Assembly (NCBI RefSeq): GCF_001426705.1
Contig: NZ_LMFC01000001.1
Location: 1,145,355 to 1,209,354 of the forward strand
Direction of reading: 5' to 3'
From: Cellulomonas sp. Root485
GTDB lineage: Bacteria; Actinomycetota; Actinomycetes; Actinomycetales; Cellulomonadaceae
Length of the DNA: 64,000 nt
Shown here piece after piece: positions 17,779-27,252 of this stretch (positions are counted from its first letter, which is position 1; each line of letters opens with the position of its first letter). Below the pieces are notes generated by a model. The model was given only the letters and a program-made list of their open reading frames with translations. It was not told where the DNA came from and did not search any database. The position numbers were made by a program, and so were the translations under genes.

Positions 17779-17815
17779 GTGCTGACACCGTGTCGTCAAC
17801 GGGTGTCGTCAGCAC
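17779..17815. promoter_or_regulatory. Inverted and direct repeats in the divergent region before ctaC
   Basis: GTGCTGACACC (17779-17789) faces GGTGTCGTCAGCAC (17802-17815), an imperfect dyad with one three-base gap. TGTCGTCA also occurs twice in direct orientation, 13 bases apart (17791 and 17804). A candidate operator for the cta operon or the divergent desulfurase-like gene. Confidence 0.4.
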
Positions 17816-17911
17816 GAAAGGATCTGGTCGGCGCGCTAGGCTGCACAGGTCGAGGACGAAGGTCCCGCATGGCGCCCTGCTGCAACGCTGGGGTGTCGAC
17901 GGGACGCGAGT

Positions 17912-17918
17912 GAGAGGT
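17912..17918 (+). promoter_or_regulatory. Shine-Dalgarno deciding the TTG start of ctaC
   Basis: GAGAGGT is followed by seven bases and TTG at 17926. GTG codons just upstream are in other frames. Confidence 0.7.
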
Positions 17919-17925
17919 CCCCCCG

Positions 17926-18807
17926 TTGCACCCGGACACCCCCCGTCGCACGCGGCGACCAGCCGTGCTGCTGGCCGGTCTGCTTGGCGTCGTCGCCGTC
18001 GTACTCAGCGGTTGTTCCGCCGAGGTGCAGCGCGGCTGGCTCCCCGGCAACTCCGACGCCGAGATCACCGACCAGACAGGGCGCATCACGAACCTGTGGG
18101 TCGGCTCCTGGATCGCCGCACTCATCGTCGGCCTCATCACGTGGGGCCTGATGCTGTGGTGCGTCGCGGTCTACCGGAAGCGCAAGGGTGACGACACCCT
18201 CCCCGTGCAGCTGCGGTACCACGTTCCGCTCGAGGTCATGTACGTGATCCTGCCGATCATCATGGTCGGGGTGCTCTTCTACTACACGAACCGCGACACC
18301 TCCGCGATCGTCGACACCTCCGCCGAGGCGGACGTCCATGTGCAGGTCATCGGCAAGCAGTGGAGCTGGGACTTCAACTACCTCGACGACGACGCGTACG
18401 ACACCGGCCAGCACGCGCAGGACGTCGGCTCCGCCGGCACCGGCGTGCTGCGCGACCAGGTCACCCTGTACCTGCCGGTCGACGAGCGGGTCGAGTTCAC
18501 GCTCGACTCGCGCGACGTCATCCACTCGTTCTGGGTGCCCGCGTTCCTCTTCAAGATGGACATGATCCCGGGCAAGACGAACACGTTCCAGGTCACCCCC
18601 AACGAAGAGGGCGAGTACCTGGGCAAGTGCGCTGAGCTCTGCGGCGAGTACCACTCGTCGATGCTGTTCAACGTGAAGGTCGTGTCGCGCGAGGAGTACG
18701 AGGCACACATCGAGGAGCTGAAGGCCAAGGGCCAGGAAGGCTCGCTCGGGCTCGAGTACAGCCGCCAGCAGGACCTGGACAGCACTCCGCAGGAGGGTGA
18801 GAACTGA
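17926..18807 (+). CDS. ctaC: Cytochrome c oxidase subunit II (aa3 type), lipoprotein
   Basis: Carries the CuA centre that receives electrons from the cytochrome bcc complex. 293 residues: a lipoprotein signal with lipobox LSGC (Cys30), two membrane helices ([21 protein letters not shown] and [17 protein letters not shown]), then the periplasmic cupredoxin domain with KQWSWDFNY and the CuA ligands in [14 protein letters not shown] (Cys-x3-Cys, His, Met). A TTG start is chosen from the ribosome site. The lipid anchor and bcc partner are typical of actinobacteria, where bcc and aa3 form a supercomplex. Stop overlaps the ctaD ATG by one base. Confidence 0.96.
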   Translation: MHPDTPRRTRRPAVLLAGLLGVVAVVLSGCSAEVQRGWLPGNSDAEITDQTGRITNLWVGSWIAALIVGLITWGLMLWCVAVYRKRKGDDTLPVQLRYHVPLEVMYVILPIIMVGVLFYYTNRDTSAIVDTSAEADVHVQVIGKQWSWDFNYLDDDAYDTGQHAQDVGSAGTGVLRDQVTLYLPVDERVEFTLDSRDVIHSFWVPAFLFKMDMIPGKTNTFQVTPNEEGEYLGKCAELCGEYHSSMLFNVKVVSREEYEAHIEELKAKGQEGSLGLEYSRQQDLDSTPQEGEN

Positions 18808-20615
18808 TGGCCGCCGTCGCGGAGCACATCCCCGGCCTGGCGCCCTCGCGTCAGACCCTCGGGCGCACGGTGATCAAGTGGATCACCTCGACCGACCACA
18901 AGACGATCGGGTACCTGTACCTGATCACGTCGTTCGTCTGGTTCGCCATCGGCGGCGTCCTGGCGCTGCTCATCCGTGCCGAGCTCTTCGCGCCGGGGAT
19001 GGACATCTTCCAGTCCCGCGAGCAGTACAACCAGGCGTTCACCATGCACGGCACGATCATGCTGCTGCTGTTCGCGACACCCCTGTTCGCGGGCTTCGCC
19101 AACGTGATCATGCCGTTGCAGATCGGCGCGCCCGACGTCGCGTTCCCGCGGCTGAACATGCTCGCGTACTGGATGTTCTTCTTCGGCGGCACCATCGCGG
19201 GCGCCGGGTTCTTCACACCGCAGGGCGCCGCGTCGTTCGGCTGGTTCGCCTACGCACCGCTGTCGAACACCGTGTACTCACCGGGTGTCGGCGGTGACCT
19301 GTGGGTCTTCGGCCTCGCGCTCGCCGGCTTCGGCACCATCCTCGGTGCCGTCAACTTCATCACCACGATCGTCACCATGCGCGCGCCCGGCATGACGATG
19401 TTCCGCATGCCGATCTTCACCTGGAACACCCTGGTGACGTCGCTGCTGGTGCTCATGGCGTTCCCGCCGCTGGCCTCGGCCCTGTTCGCCCTCGGCGCGG
19501 ACCGGCGCCTCGGTGCCCAGGTGTTCAACCCCGAAAACGGGGGAGCCATCCTCTGGCAGCACCTGTTCTGGTTCTTCGGGCACCCCGAGGTCTACATCAT
19601 CGCGCTGCCGTTCTTCGGCATCATCACGGAGATCCTGCCGGTCTTCAGCCGCAAGCCGATCTTCGGCTACAAGGGTCTGGTGTACGCGACGATCGCGATC
19701 GCGGCCCTGTCGGTCACCGTGTGGGCGCACCACATGTACGTCACCGGTTCGGTGCTCCTGCCGTTCTTCGCCTTCATGACGATGCTCATCGCGGTCCCGA
19801 CCGGCGTGAAGTTCTTCAACTGGATCGGCACGATGTGGCGCGGCAAGCTCACCTTCGAGACGCCGATGCTGTGGACCATCGGCTTCCTCGTCACGTTCCT
19901 GTTCGGTGGTCTGACGGGCATCATCCTGTCCAGCCCGGCCCTCGACTTCCCGCTGTCCGACTCGTACTTCGTCGTCGCGCACTTCCACTACGTGGTGTTC
20001 GGCACCGTGGTGTTCGCGATGTTCGCGGGCTTCTACTTCTGGTGGCCCAAGATGACGGGCCGGATGCTCGACGAGCGCCTGGGCAAGGTGCACTTCTGGA
20101 TGCTGTTCATCGGCTTCCACACGACGTTCCTCATCCAGCACTGGCTGGGCGTCAAGGGCATGCCGCGTCGGTACGCGGACTACTCGCCCGACGACGGCTT
20201 CACGTGGATGAACCAGCTCTCCACGATCGGTGCGGTCATCCTCGCCGCGTCGACCCTGCCATTCCTCTGGAACGTCTACACCACGTGGCGCAACGCGCCC
20301 CTGGTCACCGTCGACGACCCGTGGGGCTACGGTGCCTCGCTCGAGTGGGCCACCAGCTGCCCGCCGCCGCGGCACAACTTCACGTCGCTGCCCCGCATCC
20401 GCTCCGAGCGCCCCGCGTTCGACCTGCACCACCCCGAGGTCGCCGCCATGGACCACGTCGAGCCCAACCCTGGGCCGCTCGACTGGGAGGCGGACCGCCG
20501 CGGCGAGAGCGAGGTCGCGGCCGACCGCGTCGTGAACGACAAGGGTGAGCCGGAGCAGTCGACCGCGACGATCGTCGAGGAGCGCCCGGGCACGGACGAG
20601 GAGGGCACCCGATGA
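18807..20615 (+). CDS. ctaD: Cytochrome c oxidase subunit I
   Basis: Heme-copper oxidase catalytic subunit reducing O2 to water and pumping protons. 602 residues with twelve membrane helices. Low-spin heme a His in [12 protein letters not shown], CuB ligands in [15 protein letters not shown] and [10 protein letters not shown], and the heme a/a3 histidines in [12 protein letters not shown] are all present. The Glu of the D-channel exit is the E in HPEVY. Family A features (GHPEVYI and XGHPEV) point to an aa3 enzyme. The C-terminus beyond residue 540 is charged and extends into the cytoplasm. Overlaps ctaF by four bases (ATGA). Confidence 0.97.
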   Translation: MAAVAEHIPGLAPSRQTLGRTVIKWITSTDHKTIGYLYLITSFVWFAIGGVLALLIRAELFAPGMDIFQSREQYNQAFTMHGTIMLLLFATPLFAGFANVIMPLQIGAPDVAFPRLNMLAYWMFFFGGTIAGAGFFTPQGAASFGWFAYAPLSNTVYSPGVGGDLWVFGLALAGFGTILGAVNFITTIVTMRAPGMTMFRMPIFTWNTLVTSLLVLMAFPPLASALFALGADRRLGAQVFNPENGGAILWQHLFWFFGHPEVYIIALPFFGIITEILPVFSRKPIFGYKGLVYATIAIAALSVTVWAHHMYVTGSVLLPFFAFMTMLIAVPTGVKFFNWIGTMWRGKLTFETPMLWTIGFLVTFLFGGLTGIILSSPALDFPLSDSYFVVAHFHYVVFGTVVFAMFAGFYFWWPKMTGRMLDERLGKVHFWMLFIGFHTTFLIQHWLGVKGMPRRYADYSPDDGFTWMNQLSTIGAVILAASTLPFLWNVYTTWRNAPLVTVDDPWGYGASLEWATSCPPPRHNFTSLPRIRSERPAFDLHHPEVAAMDHVEPNPGPLDWEADRRGESEVAADRVVNDKGEPEQSTATIVEERPGTDEEGTR

Positions 20616-21010
20616 AGCTCGAGACGAAGCTCTTCCTGTACGGCGTCCTGTTCTTCGTCCCCGTCGGGCTGATCTACGCGGCGTGGAGCGGTGGTGAGGC
20701 GGTCGGCACCGTCGGGATCCCGCTCGTCGGTGGTCTCGTCGGCATGATCGGCGCCTACTTCGCCCTGCTGTCCCGCCGGATCGACGACCGCCCGGAGGAC
20801 GACCCGCTCGGCGAGATCGAGCAGGGGGCCGGCGACCAAGGCGTGTACAGCCCGTGGAGCTGGTGGCCGCTGGTGCTCGGCGTCTCCGGCGCGATCACCT
20901 TCGCCGGCCTGGCGATCGGCTGGTGGCTGTCGTACATCGGCATCGCCCTCGGCGTCATCGGCCTGGTCGGCTGGGTGTTCGAGTTCTCCCGCGGCCAGCA
21001 CGCCCACTGA
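20612..21010 (+). CDS. ctaF: Cytochrome c oxidase polypeptide IV (actinobacterial)
   Basis: 132 residues, the small actinobacteria-specific subunit of the aa3 oxidase. Four membrane helices in two pairs ([39 protein letters not shown], then [22 protein letters not shown] and [17 protein letters not shown]), separated by a charged loop [15 protein letters not shown], which is the normal layout. Translationally coupled to ctaD and followed by a terminator; last gene of ctaCDF. ctaE is not here but on the opposite strand 5 kb away with qcrCAB, as in mycobacteria. Confidence 0.94.
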   Translation: MKLETKLFLYGVLFFVPVGLIYAAWSGGEAVGTVGIPLVGGLVGMIGAYFALLSRRIDDRPEDDPLGEIEQGAGDQGVYSPWSWWPLVLGVSGAITFAGLAIGWWLSYIGIALGVIGLVGWVFEFSRGQHAH

Positions 21011-21027
21011 CCGACACGTCGAGAGAG

Positions 21028-21055
21028 CCCCTGCCGACAGGTGGGGGTTTTCTTG
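21028..21055 (+). terminator. Rho-independent terminator of ctaCDF
   Basis: CCCCTGCC pairs with GGTGGGGG (two G-U pairs) and is followed by TTTTCTTG, the best T-run terminator in the window. Confidence 0.85.
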
Positions 21056-21080
21056 TGTGCTCTGCGATAACGTCGCCGTT

Positions 21081-21479
21081 ATGAGGCTTTCGCGCACCTC
21101 CGTGGCTCGATCCTTCGTGCTCGTTCTCGCCGCCGGGGGTGTGCTCGCCGGATGTGCGAGCAGCTCCGGCTCAGGCGCTGAGCTCTCCCCGACCGACGTC
21201 GCAGGCGAGTGGGCGCAGGGGGACTCGGAGCCGCGGGTCTACCTGGAGCTCGCCGAGGACGGCGGCCTCACCGGCAGCGACGGCTGCAACCAGCTCACAG
21301 GGTCGTGGGAGGTCGACGGGACCGAGGTCGCCTTCAGCGACCTGGCGGCGACCATGATGGCCTGCGAGGACGTCGACACCTGGCTCTCCGGCGCCGAGTC
21401 GGCGACCGTCGACGGCGACGAGATGACGGTCCTGGGCTCGGGCGACAAGGAGATCGGGACCCTGGAGAAGTCTGAGTGA
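21081..21479 (+). CDS. META-domain lipoprotein (copy 1)
   Basis: 132 residues: lipoprotein signal with lipobox LAGC (Cys25), short polar linker, and one META/HslJ domain with the hallmarks YLELAEDGGLTGSDGCNQLTGSWEVDG and MMACEDVDTW. META-domain lipoproteins in other bacteria are linked to stress or novobiocin resistance; a function here is not known. Start ATG at 21081 lies 60 bases after the ctaF terminator. It is the first of a tandem pair with 21476-21862, sharing the DGCNQ...GTW and MAC..VDTWLS motifs. Confidence 0.87.
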   Translation: MRLSRTSVARSFVLVLAAGGVLAGCASSSGSGAELSPTDVAGEWAQGDSEPRVYLELAEDGGLTGSDGCNQLTGSWEVDGTEVAFSDLAATMMACEDVDTWLSGAESATVDGDEMTVLGSGDKEIGTLEKSE

Positions 21480-21862
21480 ACCGGATCCGGGTGACCGCGG
21501 CGCTCGTGCTCGTCACGGTCGCTTGTGCGTCGCTGGGGGCGTGCGCCGACGACGCCGCGAGCAGTGCGCCTGTCGACGACGTCGCGGGTGTCTGGGGCAT
21601 GCAGGACACCGAGGGGATCGCCTCGCTCGAGCTCGCCGAGGACGGGACGGCGACCGGGACCGACGGGTGCAACCAGATGGTCGGCACCTGGGAGCAGAAC
21701 GACACCCAGGTGGCGTTCGGGGAGTGGGCGACGACACGAATGGCCTGCCAGAGCGTCGACACCTGGCTGTCGCTGTCGGTGAAGGCGACGCTCGAGGGCG
21801 AGAACCTCATCTTCGTCGACGAGAACGGCATCGAGATCGGCACCCTGCAGCCGAACTCCTGA
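21476..21862 (+). CDS. META-domain lipoprotein (copy 2)
   Basis: 128 residues, a paralogue of the preceding gene: lipobox LGAC (Cys23), ASLELAEDGTATGTDGCNQMVGTWEQND and MACQSVDTWLSLSV. The GTG at 21476 overlaps the upstream stop as GTGA, so the copies are co-translated. Divergence outside the motifs shows that the duplication is not recent. Followed by a long bidirectional hairpin. Confidence 0.87.
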   Translation: MNRIRVTAALVLVTVACASLGACADDAASSAPVDDVAGVWGMQDTEGIASLELAEDGTATGTDGCNQMVGTWEQNDTQVAFGEWATTRMACQSVDTWLSLSVKATLEGENLIFVDENGIEIGTLQPNS

Positions 21863-21872
21863 GGGCGCGCGA

Positions 21873-21919
21873 AACGCCTGAGGGCCGCCTCCCGGACGGG
21901 GAGGCGGCCCTCAGGCGTT
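21873..21919. terminator. Bidirectional terminator with 21-bp perfect stem
   Basis: Arms 21873-21893 and 21899-21919 are exact reverse complements (core CTGAGGGCCGCCTCCC) around a five-base loop GGACG. It separates the META genes from sodA; arms start AA and end TT. Confidence 0.9.
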
Positions 21920-21930
21920 CAGGCAGCGTG

Positions 21931-22557
21931 TCAGACGGCGACGATGAGTCCCGCCGTCTGCGTCCGCGCACGGTCGAAGCGTGCGGCGGCGTCGGCCCAG
22001 TTCACGATGTTCCACCACGCCTTGACGTAGTCCGCCTTGACGTTGACGTAGTCGAGGTAGAAGGCGTGCTCCCACATGTCCAGGACGACGACCGGCACGA
22101 GGCCGAGCGCGATGTTGCTCTGCTGGTCGTACAGCTGCACGATCACGAGCTTCTGGCCGATCGAGTCCCACGCGAGGATGGACCAGCCGGAGCCCTGGAT
22201 CCCGAGCGCGTTGGCGGCGAAGTGCTTCTGGTACGCCTCGAACGAGCCGAAGAACTCGTCGATCGCGGCGCCCAGCTCACCGGTCGGCTTGTCGCCGCCG
22301 TCGGGGGAGAGGTTCTGCCAGAACACGGAGTGGTTGACGTGACCGCCGAGGTTGAACGCGAGGTTCTTCTCGTGGAGGTTCACGGCGGCGAAGTCGTCGG
22401 CGGCACGGGCGGCCGCGAGCTTCTCGAGCGCGGTGTTGGCGCCGGTCACGTACGCGGCGTGGTGCTTGTCATGGTGCAGCTCCATGATCCGGCCCGAGAT
22501 GTGCGGCTCGAGTGCCGCGTAGTCGTAGGGCAGATCCGGAAGCGAGTAGTCAGCCAT
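21931..22557 (-). CDS. sodA: Superoxide dismutase, Mn-type
   Basis: 208 residues, Fe/Mn family. Metal ligands are visible in [17 protein letters not shown], and [25 protein letters not shown] has the Gln typical of Mn enzymes (Fe enzymes carry the Gln on the other side, in FGSGW). Cytosolic, no signal peptide. ATG at 22557 preceded by GGAGAGGTG. Located between the META lipoproteins and the qcr operon, so reactive-oxygen defence sits next to the respiratory chain. Confidence 0.96.
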   Translation of the reverse strand: MADYSLPDLPYDYAALEPHISGRIMELHHDKHHAAYVTGANTALEKLAAARAADDFAAVNLHEKNLAFNLGGHVNHSVFWQNLSPDGGDKPTGELGAAIDEFFGSFEAYQKHFAANALGIQGSGWSILAWDSIGQKLVIVQLYDQQSNIALGLVPVVVLDMWEHAFYLDYVNVKADYVKAWWNIVNWADAAARFDRARTQTAGLIVAV

Positions 22558-22622
22558 GCGTGAGTACACCTCTCCTGCGTCGGTCTGGGACCACTGTCGC
22601 GGTCCGCTCTGTACAAAGGAAC

Positions 22623-22651
22623 GGGCGGCTCGCCGTTACGGCGAGCCGCCC
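22623..22651 (-). terminator. Terminator after qcrB with 13-bp perfect stem
   Basis: GGGCGGCTCGCCG and CGGCGAGCCGCCC pair fully around a three-base loop TTA. Read on the minus strand it is followed by GTTCCTTTG. Confidence 0.85.
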
Positions 22652-22678
22652 GACTCCACGGTCAACTCTTGCTCAGGA

Positions 22679-24415
22679 TCAGCGATTCCGCCCGTCGGGG
22701 GCCGTCTCATCCTGCGGATCGACCAGGTGCTGCCCGCCGCCCACGGCACTGGTCAGCTCGGCCGGCGCGTGCTCGCCCGTGGGCGCGATCGCGTCGTGCT
22801 CCCCGTGCGAGTGCGATGCGGCCAGCTCAGCGGGCGTGACCGGCTCGATGCGGTCCTCGTAGAACGTCTGCGAGAGGCGCTGCCGCATCCGGTCCAGCCC
22901 GTAGCCCTTGCGGCGGACGCCACGCGAGTCCTCCGCCGGCTCGATCTCCAGCGGGCGGATCGCGTCGTGCTGCACCCTCAGCCAGCGCTCGTGGGCGTCC
23001 AGCGGCTTGTGCACCTCGATGTACTCACCGTTGGCGAACCGCACGATGCGGCCCGTCTCGTGGCCGTGCAGGACCAGCTCACGGTCCTTGCGCTGCAGCC
23101 CGAGGCAGATGCGCTTGGTCACCCAGAACGCGAACCAGGGGCCGAGGAAGATCAGCACACGGAACGCCCACGTGATGTCGTTGAGCGACATGTGGAAGTG
23201 CGTCGCGATCAGGTCGTTGGAGCCCGCGAGGATCAGGATGAAGAACGCGGTCAGGAGCGAGACGCCGAACGCGGTCCGGAACGGCCGGTTGCGGGGGCGG
23301 TCCAGGACGTGGTGCTCACGCTTGTCGCCCGTGGCGAACGCCTCGATGAACGGGTACGCCGCGAGCAGCGTGAACAGGATGCCCGGCACGACCATCGCCG
23401 GGATGATCACGTTGAGCGACAGCGTGTAGTGCCCGATGACGATCTCGGTGAACCCTGGCATCAGGCGCAGGGATCCCTCGAGGAAGAGCATGTACCAGTC
23501 CGGCTGGGCTCCCGCCGAGATCGGTGACGGGTCGTACGGACCGTAGTTCCACACCGGGTTGATCGACATCGTCGCCGCCATGAGCGCGATGACGCCGAAG
23601 ACGGTGAAGAAGTAGCCGCCCGCCTTCGCCACGTAGATGGGGAAGAGCGGGTAGCCGACGACGTTCTTGTCGGACCGACCCGAGCCCGGGTACTGCGTGT
23701 GCTTGTGCAGCACGACGAAGAACAGGTGCAGCCCGATGAGCGCCAGGATGATGCCCGGCACCAGCAGGATGTGCACCGTGAACAGGCGGGGGATGAGGTC
23801 CTGGCCCGGGAACTCGCCGCCGAAGATGAAGTACGACGTGTAGCTGCCGATGATCGGGATGGCTCGCACGACACCGTCGGTGATCCGCAGACCGTTGCCC
23901 GACAGGACGTCGTCAGGGAGCGAGTAGCCCGAGAAGCCGGCGGCCAGGCCGAGGATGAGCAGCAGGAAGCCGACCACCCAGTTGACCTCGCGCGGCTTGC
24001 GGAACGCGCCCGTGAAGAACACGCGCATCATGTGCGTGACGATCGCGGCCATGAAGATCAGGGCGGCCCAGTGGTGGATCTGCCGCATGAGCAGACCGCC
24101 GCGCACCTCGAACGACAGCCGCAGGGTCGAGGCGAACGCCTCGGACATCTCGACGCCGTTCATGGCGGCCCAGGGGCCCTCGTAGTGCACCTCGGTCATG
24201 CTCGGCACGAAGAAGATCGTGAGGAAGACACCCGAGATCAGGATCGTGATGAAGCTGAACAGTGCGATCTCGCCGAGCAGGAAGGACCAGTGGTCCGGGA
24301 AGATCTTCCGCGCGAACGTCTTGACGAACGTCCCGATGCCGGTGCGCTGGTCCAGGTAGTCCGCTGTACCCGCGGCGATCTTCTCGACGGGGGTCGGGGT
24401 GGCTGTGGTCGTCAT
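22679..24415 (-). CDS. qcrB: Menaquinol-cytochrome c reductase cytochrome b subunit
   Basis: Diheme cytochrome b of the bcc complex, oxidising menaquinol. 578 residues, longer than canonical cytochrome b because of the C-terminal cytoplasmic tail typical of actinobacteria. Heme-ligand histidines are in MRQIHHWAALIFMAAIVTHMMRVF and FTVHILLVPG...LHLFFVVLHKHTQYPG; the Qo-site motif PDWYML is present (PDW instead of PEW, normal for actinobacterial QcrB). Target subunit of Q203-type drugs in mycobacteria. ATG overlaps the qcrA stop (ATGA). Confidence 0.96.
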   Translation of the reverse strand: MTTTATPTPVEKIAAGTADYLDQRTGIGTFVKTFARKIFPDHWSFLLGEIALFSFITILISGVFLTIFFVPSMTEVHYEGPWAAMNGVEMSEAFASTLRLSFEVRGGLLMRQIHHWAALIFMAAIVTHMMRVFFTGAFRKPREVNWVVGFLLLILGLAAGFSGYSLPDDVLSGNGLRITDGVVRAIPIIGSYTSYFIFGGEFPGQDLIPRLFTVHILLVPGIILALIGLHLFFVVLHKHTQYPGSGRSDKNVVGYPLFPIYVAKAGGYFFTVFGVIALMAATMSINPVWNYGPYDPSPISAGAQPDWYMLFLEGSLRLMPGFTEIVIGHYTLSLNVIIPAMVVPGILFTLLAAYPFIEAFATGDKREHHVLDRPRNRPFRTAFGVSLLTAFFILILAGSNDLIATHFHMSLNDITWAFRVLIFLGPWFAFWVTKRICLGLQRKDRELVLHGHETGRIVRFANGEYIEVHKPLDAHERWLRVQHDAIRPLEIEPAEDSRGVRRKGYGLDRMRQRLSQTFYEDRIEPVTPAELAASHSHGEHDAIAPTGEHAPAELTSAVGGGQHLVDPQDETAPDGRNR

Positions 24416-25452
24416 CGGGCCAGACGCTCCCAGTAGCTCGGGCCGACGGGCTCGGTGAAGTCGCTCTGCGCGATCAGGTAGCCCTCGTCATCGACAGTGA
24501 TCGGCAGCTGCGGCAGGGGCCGCTTCGCCGGTCCGAACACGACCTTTGCTCCGTCCGCCACGTCGAACGTCGACTGGTGGCACGGGCACAGGAGGTGGTG
24601 AGTCTGCTGCTCGTACAGCGCGACCGGACAACCCACGTGGGTGCAGATCTTCGAGTATGCGACGATCCCGTCATAGGACCAACCCTTGCGGTCCTCGGCC
24701 TCGGTGAGGTCGGCCGGGTCGAGGCGGACCAGCAGGACGACGGCCTTGGCCTTCTCGTCGAGCGGGTGCTCCGCCTCGTGGAGGTCCTCCGGGATGACGT
24801 GGAACACCGAGCCGATAGTCACGTCGGCGGCCTTGATCGGCCGTCCCGACGGGTCCGTGGCGAGCTTGGTGCCCTTCTTCCACATCGTGTGCCGGAACTT
24901 CGAGACGTTCCAGTCGTCACCGATGTTGCCCACGAACGGCACGACGATCGCGAGCGGGAAGAGTGCGAGGGCCGAGATCATCGCGCCCTGGAGCACGCCG
25001 CGCCGACCGATGGCCGAGTCCGCAGCGCCTTCCTTGAGGACGGTCACCGCGGCTTCGCGGTTCTCGTCCGAGCTGCGCTGCAGGTGCCGGTCCTCGGACT
25101 TCTCGTGGTCGTTCATGAGCGCCTTGGCCCAGTGGACGGCGGCGAAGCCGATGCCCAGCAGGCTGAGCGCGAGCCCGAGGCCCAGCGCGAGGTTGGAGCG
25201 GAGCATCGACTCCGGCGTGTCGCCCGGCGGGAGCGCGAAGTACGCGACCAGGAAGCCGAGCGTGGCGAGCACCGAGACGGCGAACAGGGCGACGACCTGA
25301 CGCTCGGCCCGCTTGTTCGCCTTCGGGTCGTTGTCGCCCATGCGGTCGTGGTGCTCCGGGTGGCCCGGGTCCTCGAACCGGTCGGGCAGCGCGCCCGGCG
25401 CGTGCGTGACGATCTCGTTCCCGGCCTCGTGGCCCGTGTCGTGGTTGCTCAC
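24412..25452 (-). CDS. qcrA: Rieske iron-sulfur subunit of the bcc complex
   Basis: 346 residues with the long actinobacterial N-terminus: a charged lead, three membrane helices (QVVALFAVSVLATLGFLVAYFAL, LALGLGLALSLLGIGFAAVHW, and ISALALFPLAIVVPF), then the Rieske domain with the [2Fe-2S] motifs CTHVGC and CPCHQS (Cys/His ligands). Transfers electrons from menaquinol to QcrC. GTG at 25452 overlaps qcrC's stop by four bases, and its own stop overlaps qcrB. Like other actinobacterial QcrA it carries RRGVLQ before the third helix, a possible Tat-type motif. Confidence 0.95.
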   Translation of the reverse strand: MSNHDTGHEAGNEIVTHAPGALPDRFEDPGHPEHHDRMGDNDPKANKRAERQVVALFAVSVLATLGFLVAYFALPPGDTPESMLRSNLALGLGLALSLLGIGFAAVHWAKALMNDHEKSEDRHLQRSSDENREAAVTVLKEGAADSAIGRRGVLQGAMISALALFPLAIVVPFVGNIGDDWNVSKFRHTMWKKGTKLATDPSGRPIKAADVTIGSVFHVIPEDLHEAEHPLDEKAKAVVLLVRLDPADLTEAEDRKGWSYDGIVAYSKICTHVGCPVALYEQQTHHLLCPCHQSTFDVADGAKVVFGPAKRPLPQLPITVDDEGYLIAQSDFTEPVGPSYWERLAR

Positions 25453-26234
25453 GAGGACTTCGCTCCGATCCAGACTGCTGCGCCGATGAGCAGGCCCATG
25501 CCGACGACCCAGGCCCACAGGCCCTCGCTCACCGGACCGAGGGCGCCGAGGTCGAGACCGCCGGGCGAGGTGCCGCCCTGCTTGTCGATGAACGCGATGA
25601 TGTCGCGCTTCTCCTCGGGGGTGATGTTCGCGTCGTTGAACACGGGCATCGACTGCGGGCCGGTCAGCATGGCCTCGTACAGGTGGGTGGGGGTGGTCTC
25701 CCACAGGTTGGGCGCGAACTTGCCCTGGGAGAGCGCACCGCCCGCGCCGACGGCGTTGTGGCACATCGCGCAGTTGGTGCGGAAGATCAGCATCCCGTTG
25801 GACACGTCACCGAGGGCGGGGTCGACCTGCTCCGCGGTCGGGATGGCCGGCCCGGCACCCAGCGACGCGACGAACGCGGCGAGCTGGTTGATCTGCTCCT
25901 GGTCGAACTGGACCGGCTTGACCTGCGCCTGCGGTCCGCTCATCTGCATGGGCATCCGACCGGTGCCGACCTGGAAGTCCACGGCGGCAGCACCCACCCC
26001 GATGAGGGACGGGCCGCTCGCCGTGCCGGACGCGGCCGGTCCGTGGCAGGAGGCGCAGTTGGCCTGGAACAGCTTCTCGCCGGTCGCGATGTCGTTCGTG
26101 CTCGCCTGCACAGGCGTCGCGTCGGCCGACGTCGGTGCCAGCACCGCGTACAGGCCACCGGTGAGCAGCAGCGCCAGCAGGAGCAGCACGATCGGCGCAC
26201 GCCGATCCTGCCTGCGGGCTGCGAGTGCCTTCAC
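25449..26234 (-). CDS. qcrC: Diheme cytochrome c subunit of the bcc complex
   Basis: 261 residues. N-terminal helix IVLLLLALLLTGGLYAVLA, then two c-type domains with heme motifs CASCH (residues 60-64) and CAMCH, and a C-terminal helix LWAWVVGMGLLIGAAVWIG that anchors it. Because both hemes are covalently tethered, no soluble cytochrome c is needed for transfer to CtaC. GTG at 26234 is favoured over ATG at 26255 because GAGGA sits seven bases before it. Overlaps qcrA and follows ctaE by 69 bases. Confidence 0.94.
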   Translation of the reverse strand: MKALAARRQDRRAPIVLLLLALLLTGGLYAVLAPTSADATPVQASTNDIATGEKLFQANCASCHGPAASGTASGPSLIGVGAAAVDFQVGTGRMPMQMSGPQAQVKPVQFDQEQINQLAAFVASLGAGPAIPTAEQVDPALGDVSNGMLIFRTNCAMCHNAVGAGGALSQGKFAPNLWETTPTHLYEAMLTGPQSMPVFNDANITPEEKRDIIAFIDKQGGTSPGGLDLGALGPVSEGLWAWVVGMGLLIGAAVWIGAKSS

Positions 26235-26241
26235 GGATCGA

Positions 26242-26246
26242 TCCTC
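26242..26246 (-). promoter_or_regulatory. Shine-Dalgarno deciding the qcrC start
   Basis: GAGGA on the minus strand, seven bases before the GTG at 26234. The in-frame ATG at 26255 has only a C-rich stretch upstream. Confidence 0.65.
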
Positions 26247-26303
26247 GTCTCGCACATGGGGGATAGGGGACTACGAAGCGTTGGGCGGGGGCGCCCGCCG
26301 CCG

Positions 26304-26951
26304 CTACTTCAGGAGATAGATGATGGCGAAGAGCGCGATCCACACGACGTCGACGAAGTGCCAGTAGTACGACGTGACGATCGCGGTGGTGGCCTCGTGA
26401 TGGCCGAAGCGCTTGGCGCTGAACGAGCGGCCCAGCAGGAACAGGAAGGCGAGCAGACCGCCGACGACGTGCAGACCGTGGAACCCGGTCGTCAGGTAGA
26501 AGACAGAGCCGTACGGGCTCGACGCGATGGTCAGGCCCTCCTGGACGAGCGCGGCGTACTCGTAGATCTGGCCGCCGATGAAGAAGGCGCCCATGAGGTA
26601 CGTGAGGGCCATCCACTCGTTCATGCCCCACCGGTTCACCTGGATCAGCGAACCGGTGCGCACGGGCTGGAACCGCTCCGCGGCCCACACGCCCATCTGG
26701 CACGTCACCGAGGACAGCACCAGCACCGTGGTGTTGATCGCGGCGAAGGTGATGTTGAGCTTCGGCGTGTTCTCCGCCCAGGCCTCAGGGTCTGCGCCAC
26801 GCAGCGTGAAGTACATGGCGAAGAGGCCGGCGAAGAACATGAGCTCGCTGGCCAGCCAGACGATCGTCCCTACCGACACGGGGTTGGGTCGGTTGACGCT
26901 CACGTGGGGGCTGGTGCGCGGGGCAGCCGTTGCGGTCGACACGATCGTCAT
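26304..26951 (-). CDS. ctaE: Cytochrome c oxidase subunit III
   Basis: 215 residues, five to six membrane helices beginning [25 protein letters not shown], with the family motif [10 protein letters not shown] and the final [15 protein letters not shown]. Supports the proton entry of the aa3 oxidase. It leads the ctaE-qcrC-qcrA-qcrB operon, the mycobacterial order (Rv2193-Rv2196). The ATG at 26951 has no obvious ribosome site, and the promoter was not identified. Confidence 0.96.
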   Translation of the reverse strand: MTIVSTATAAPRTSPHVSVNRPNPVSVGTIVWLASELMFFAGLFAMYFTLRGADPEAWAENTPKLNITFAAINTTVLVLSSVTCQMGVWAAERFQPVRTGSLIQVNRWGMNEWMALTYLMGAFFIGGQIYEYAALVQEGLTIASSPYGSVFYLTTGFHGLHVVGGLLAFLFLLGRSFSAKRFGHHEATTAIVTSYYWHFVDVVWIALFAIIYLLK

Positions 26952-27252
26952 TATGGCTGATGACGCACCCCTGTGGGACGTCGGACGCTCAGCGTGGCCT
27001 CAGGTAAATGTCACACCGTCATGATCCGGACCCTCGCGCGCGAGCAGAGACAGGGAGATCATGCGGATCTGGCGCGCCGTCGGGGGAGTGCGGACGGGGT
27101 CGCAGGAGGTCCACCAGATCGTCGTGCGCGGGCGCGCCGCACGGCCCGTGCTATGCGCTCCGGCGACCCGATGGCGGGCCTGCCCACGCCGGTGGGACGA
27201 GCCGTGCCAGAATCCCCACGGACGCACGTCGACGACGAGTGAGGGACCTTCC
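26952..27252. other. Divergent intergenic region between ctaE and the receiver-like gene
   Basis: About 300 bases between divergent genes. I see no RNA gene, no repeat and no convincing promoter pair. Frames extending the downstream gene into it are Arg-rich and not protein-like. A GAGGGA ribosome site stands just before the ATG at 27253. Confidence 0.5.

Noticed and set aside
26956-27252. In-frame extension of the receiver-like gene upstream of 27253
   Set aside because: It reads MRIWRAVGGVRTG and is rich in Arg/Trp without fold; a ribosome site favours 27253.
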